A DNA stretch of 64,000 nt, taken from positions 248,001 to 312,000 of the forward strand of contig NZ_CP146963.1 in the NCBI RefSeq assembly GCF_037113525.1, in the 5' to 3' direction. The number at the start of each line of letters is the position of its first letter. Position 1 is the stretch's first letter. Of the stretch, positions 63,182 through 64,000 are shown in pieces. A program made the translations under genes and the position numbers. The DNA comes from Butyrivibrio fibrisolvens. GTDB taxonomy: Bacteria > Bacillota > Clostridia > Lachnospirales > Lachnospiraceae. The notes below the pieces were generated by a model, which made no database searches, was not told the origin of the DNA, and saw only the letters and a program-made list of their open reading frames with translations.

Positions 63182-63410
63182 AGGGTCAAAAGTCATTTCG
63201 ATTCGAGCTTGCTCGAAATCGAATATGAATTTATGACCCGCAAAACATGAGCAAAGTAGCACGTAGTGCGGATTTGCGAATGTTTTAGGGCGCAAGACAT
63301 CCGGGGGATGTCTGCTTTGCGCCGACCGGAGTGAAACGTAGATGTGAGAGTCTCGAAGAAACGGAACAATCCGTTAGTCATAAGGTGTCAATAAGGAACT
63401 TTTGACACCT
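63182..63410. repeat. Multi-hairpin structured element
   Basis: The ends AGGGTCAAAAGT and ACTTTTGACACCT can pair. Inside are hairpins at about 63187-63238 (TCGATTCGAGC with GCTCGAAATCGA), 63241-63286 (AAAACAT...GCAAA with TTTGC...ATGTTTT around CACGTAGTG) and 63288-63326 (GGCGCAAGACATCC with GGATGTCTGCTTTGCGCC). A local alternative, GGTGTCA with TGACACC, closes at 63384-63410. No protein frame is supported. Confidence 0.65.
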
Positions 63411-63441
63411 ACCTCATTTTATAGAATCGAAAAAACAAACA

Positions 63442-63462
63442 TTTGACAGAGGTTTTGTCAAA
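63442..63462. promoter_or_regulatory. Palindrome directly before the rfbC ribosome site
   Basis: TTTGACA and TTGTCAAA form an inverted repeat with a six-base centre, four bases before AAGGAG. It could be an operator or a short hairpin affecting initiation. Confidence 0.45.
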
Positions 63463-63478
63463 AAACAAGGAGATAATA

Positions 63479-64000
63479 ATGGGTGTACAGATAGAGCCAT
63501 TTAATGCAAAGGATTCCAATATAGAAGGATTAAAAGTTATAAGCGCAAAGACTGCTACAGATGACCGCGGAACTGTTCGCGAATTATTCCGTGGAAGCGT
63601 ATATTCAGAAGTTCTTCCTGAGACAGTAACAGGATGGAAGCAGATCAATCTTACAAGAACTAAAAAAGGAGCTGTAAGAGGTCTTCACGGCGAAGCTATG
63701 AACAAACTCGTTACAGTAGCATATGGTTCTGTTTTTGGTGCATATGTTGATACAAGACCTGACAGCAAAACATTTGGCGCTGTTCAGACAGTTCACATCA
63801 CACCTGGAGTTCAGGTATTTGTTCCTCAGGGTGTATGCAATGGATTCCAGGCTCTTGAAGATACAGAATACCTGTATTTCTTTGATAATGAATGGGCTCC
63901 TGGTATGCCGGGAACAGCGCTTTGCCCACTCGATCCTGAACTTAAGATAAAGTGGCCTATTGATATAGACAGAAGTGACCTCAATCAGATCTCTGAGAAG
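63479..64000 (+). CDS. rfbC: dTDP-4-dehydrorhamnose 3,5-epimerase family protein, 3' end missing
   Basis: 174 codons are open to the end of the window. The sequence shows the RmlC cupin: DDRGTVRELFRGSVYSEV, VRGLHGEAMNKLV with the catalytic His, YVDTRPDSKTFG, and VPQGVCNGFQALEDTEYLYFF. The RGLHGEAMNK version differs from the classic RGLHYQ, so this is a diverged family member and its sugar nucleotide may not be the rhamnose precursor. Such genes usually lie in surface polysaccharide clusters. AAGGAG is six bases before ATG 63479. Confidence 0.88.
   Translation, partial: MGVQIEPFNAKDSNIEGLKVISAKTATDDRGTVRELFRGSVYSEVLPETVTGWKQINLTRTKKGAVRGLHGEAMNKLVTVAYGSVFGAYVDTRPDSKTFGAVQTVHITPGVQVFVPQGVCNGFQALEDTEYLYFFDNEWAPGMPGTALCPLDPELKIKWPIDIDRSDLNQISEK

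Overview
The window reads as chromosomal DNA of an anaerobic, low-GC Lachnospiraceae-type Firmicute, most like Butyrivibrio or a close relative. This is inferred from gene content and codon style, without a database search. The signs are strong Shine-Dalgarno sites, a T-box before proS, hup-rqcP-divIC-tilS-hpt-ftsH in Bacillus-like order but without yabP, yabQ and spoIIE, many cytoplasmic glycoside hydrolases with AraC regulators and sugar ABC transporters, and short palindromic repeats between genes. No rRNA, tRNA, CRISPR array, insertion sequence or prophage was seen.

Layout. 1-2.0 kb: an XpaC-like gene (5' end outside the window) and telA. 2.0-2.7 kb: a long hairpin, tandem palindromic repeats, a promoter and a T-box for proS. 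4.3-8.2 kb: cca and a large secreted PEGA-repeat protein. 8.2-13.8 kb: the housekeeping cluster hup, rqcP, divIC, tilS, hpt, ftsH, with the same palindromic repeats before tilS and ftsH. 13.8-14.2 kb: no protein gene, but a candidate small RNA with C-rich motifs and a cre-like site. 14.2-21.3 kb: an AraC regulator divergent from a sugar ABC transporter, then a GH13 enzyme; a plausible maltodextrin-type uptake and breakdown unit. 21.4-25.9 kb: surE, fba, an ArsB/NhaD-type permease behind a probable yybP-ykoY (manganese) riboswitch, and greA. 25.9-38.0 kb: GH3, GH31, GH29, an LCP-family wall protein, a second AraC regulator, GH88 and a DUF2264 protein; the carbohydrate genes fit intracellular trimming of imported plant oligosaccharides, including uronate-containing ones. 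38-45.7 kb: a DUF1934 protein, a membrane protein, a trigger-factor-like lipoprotein, asnS, an NlpC/P60 wall hydrolase and guaA.

45.9-48.9 kb: a compact operon in which a histidine kinase and a LytTR response regulator flank NfeD and the flotillin FloA. 49-57 kb: an accessory stretch of small enzymes (ANT(6)-like, Nudix, kinase-GNAT fusion, SAP/DUF6434, a possible ADP-ribosyltransferase-like protein, GNAT, methyltransferase, Nudix), with a 586-bp direct duplication that left gene remnants. The kinase-GNAT gene has a leader that looks like a ribosome-stalling attenuator. 57.1-63.0 kb: hybrid kinase, orphan solute-binding lipoprotein, HPt protein and REC-HD-GYP regulator, together probably a phosphorelay ending in cyclic-di-GMP turnover. 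63.0-64.0 kb: a structured element and the start of an rfbC-like gene cut by the window end.

The most notable unexplained signals are four structured element types between genes (59-bp double-hairpin repeats with compensatory changes; 91-95-bp units ending in the Shine-Dalgarno of the next gene; two long hairpins of about 180-220 bp; one 230-bp multi-hairpin element), the candidate C-rich small RNA, the leader-peptide attenuator with a K-L-R motif, and the kinase/NfeD/FloA/regulator operon.
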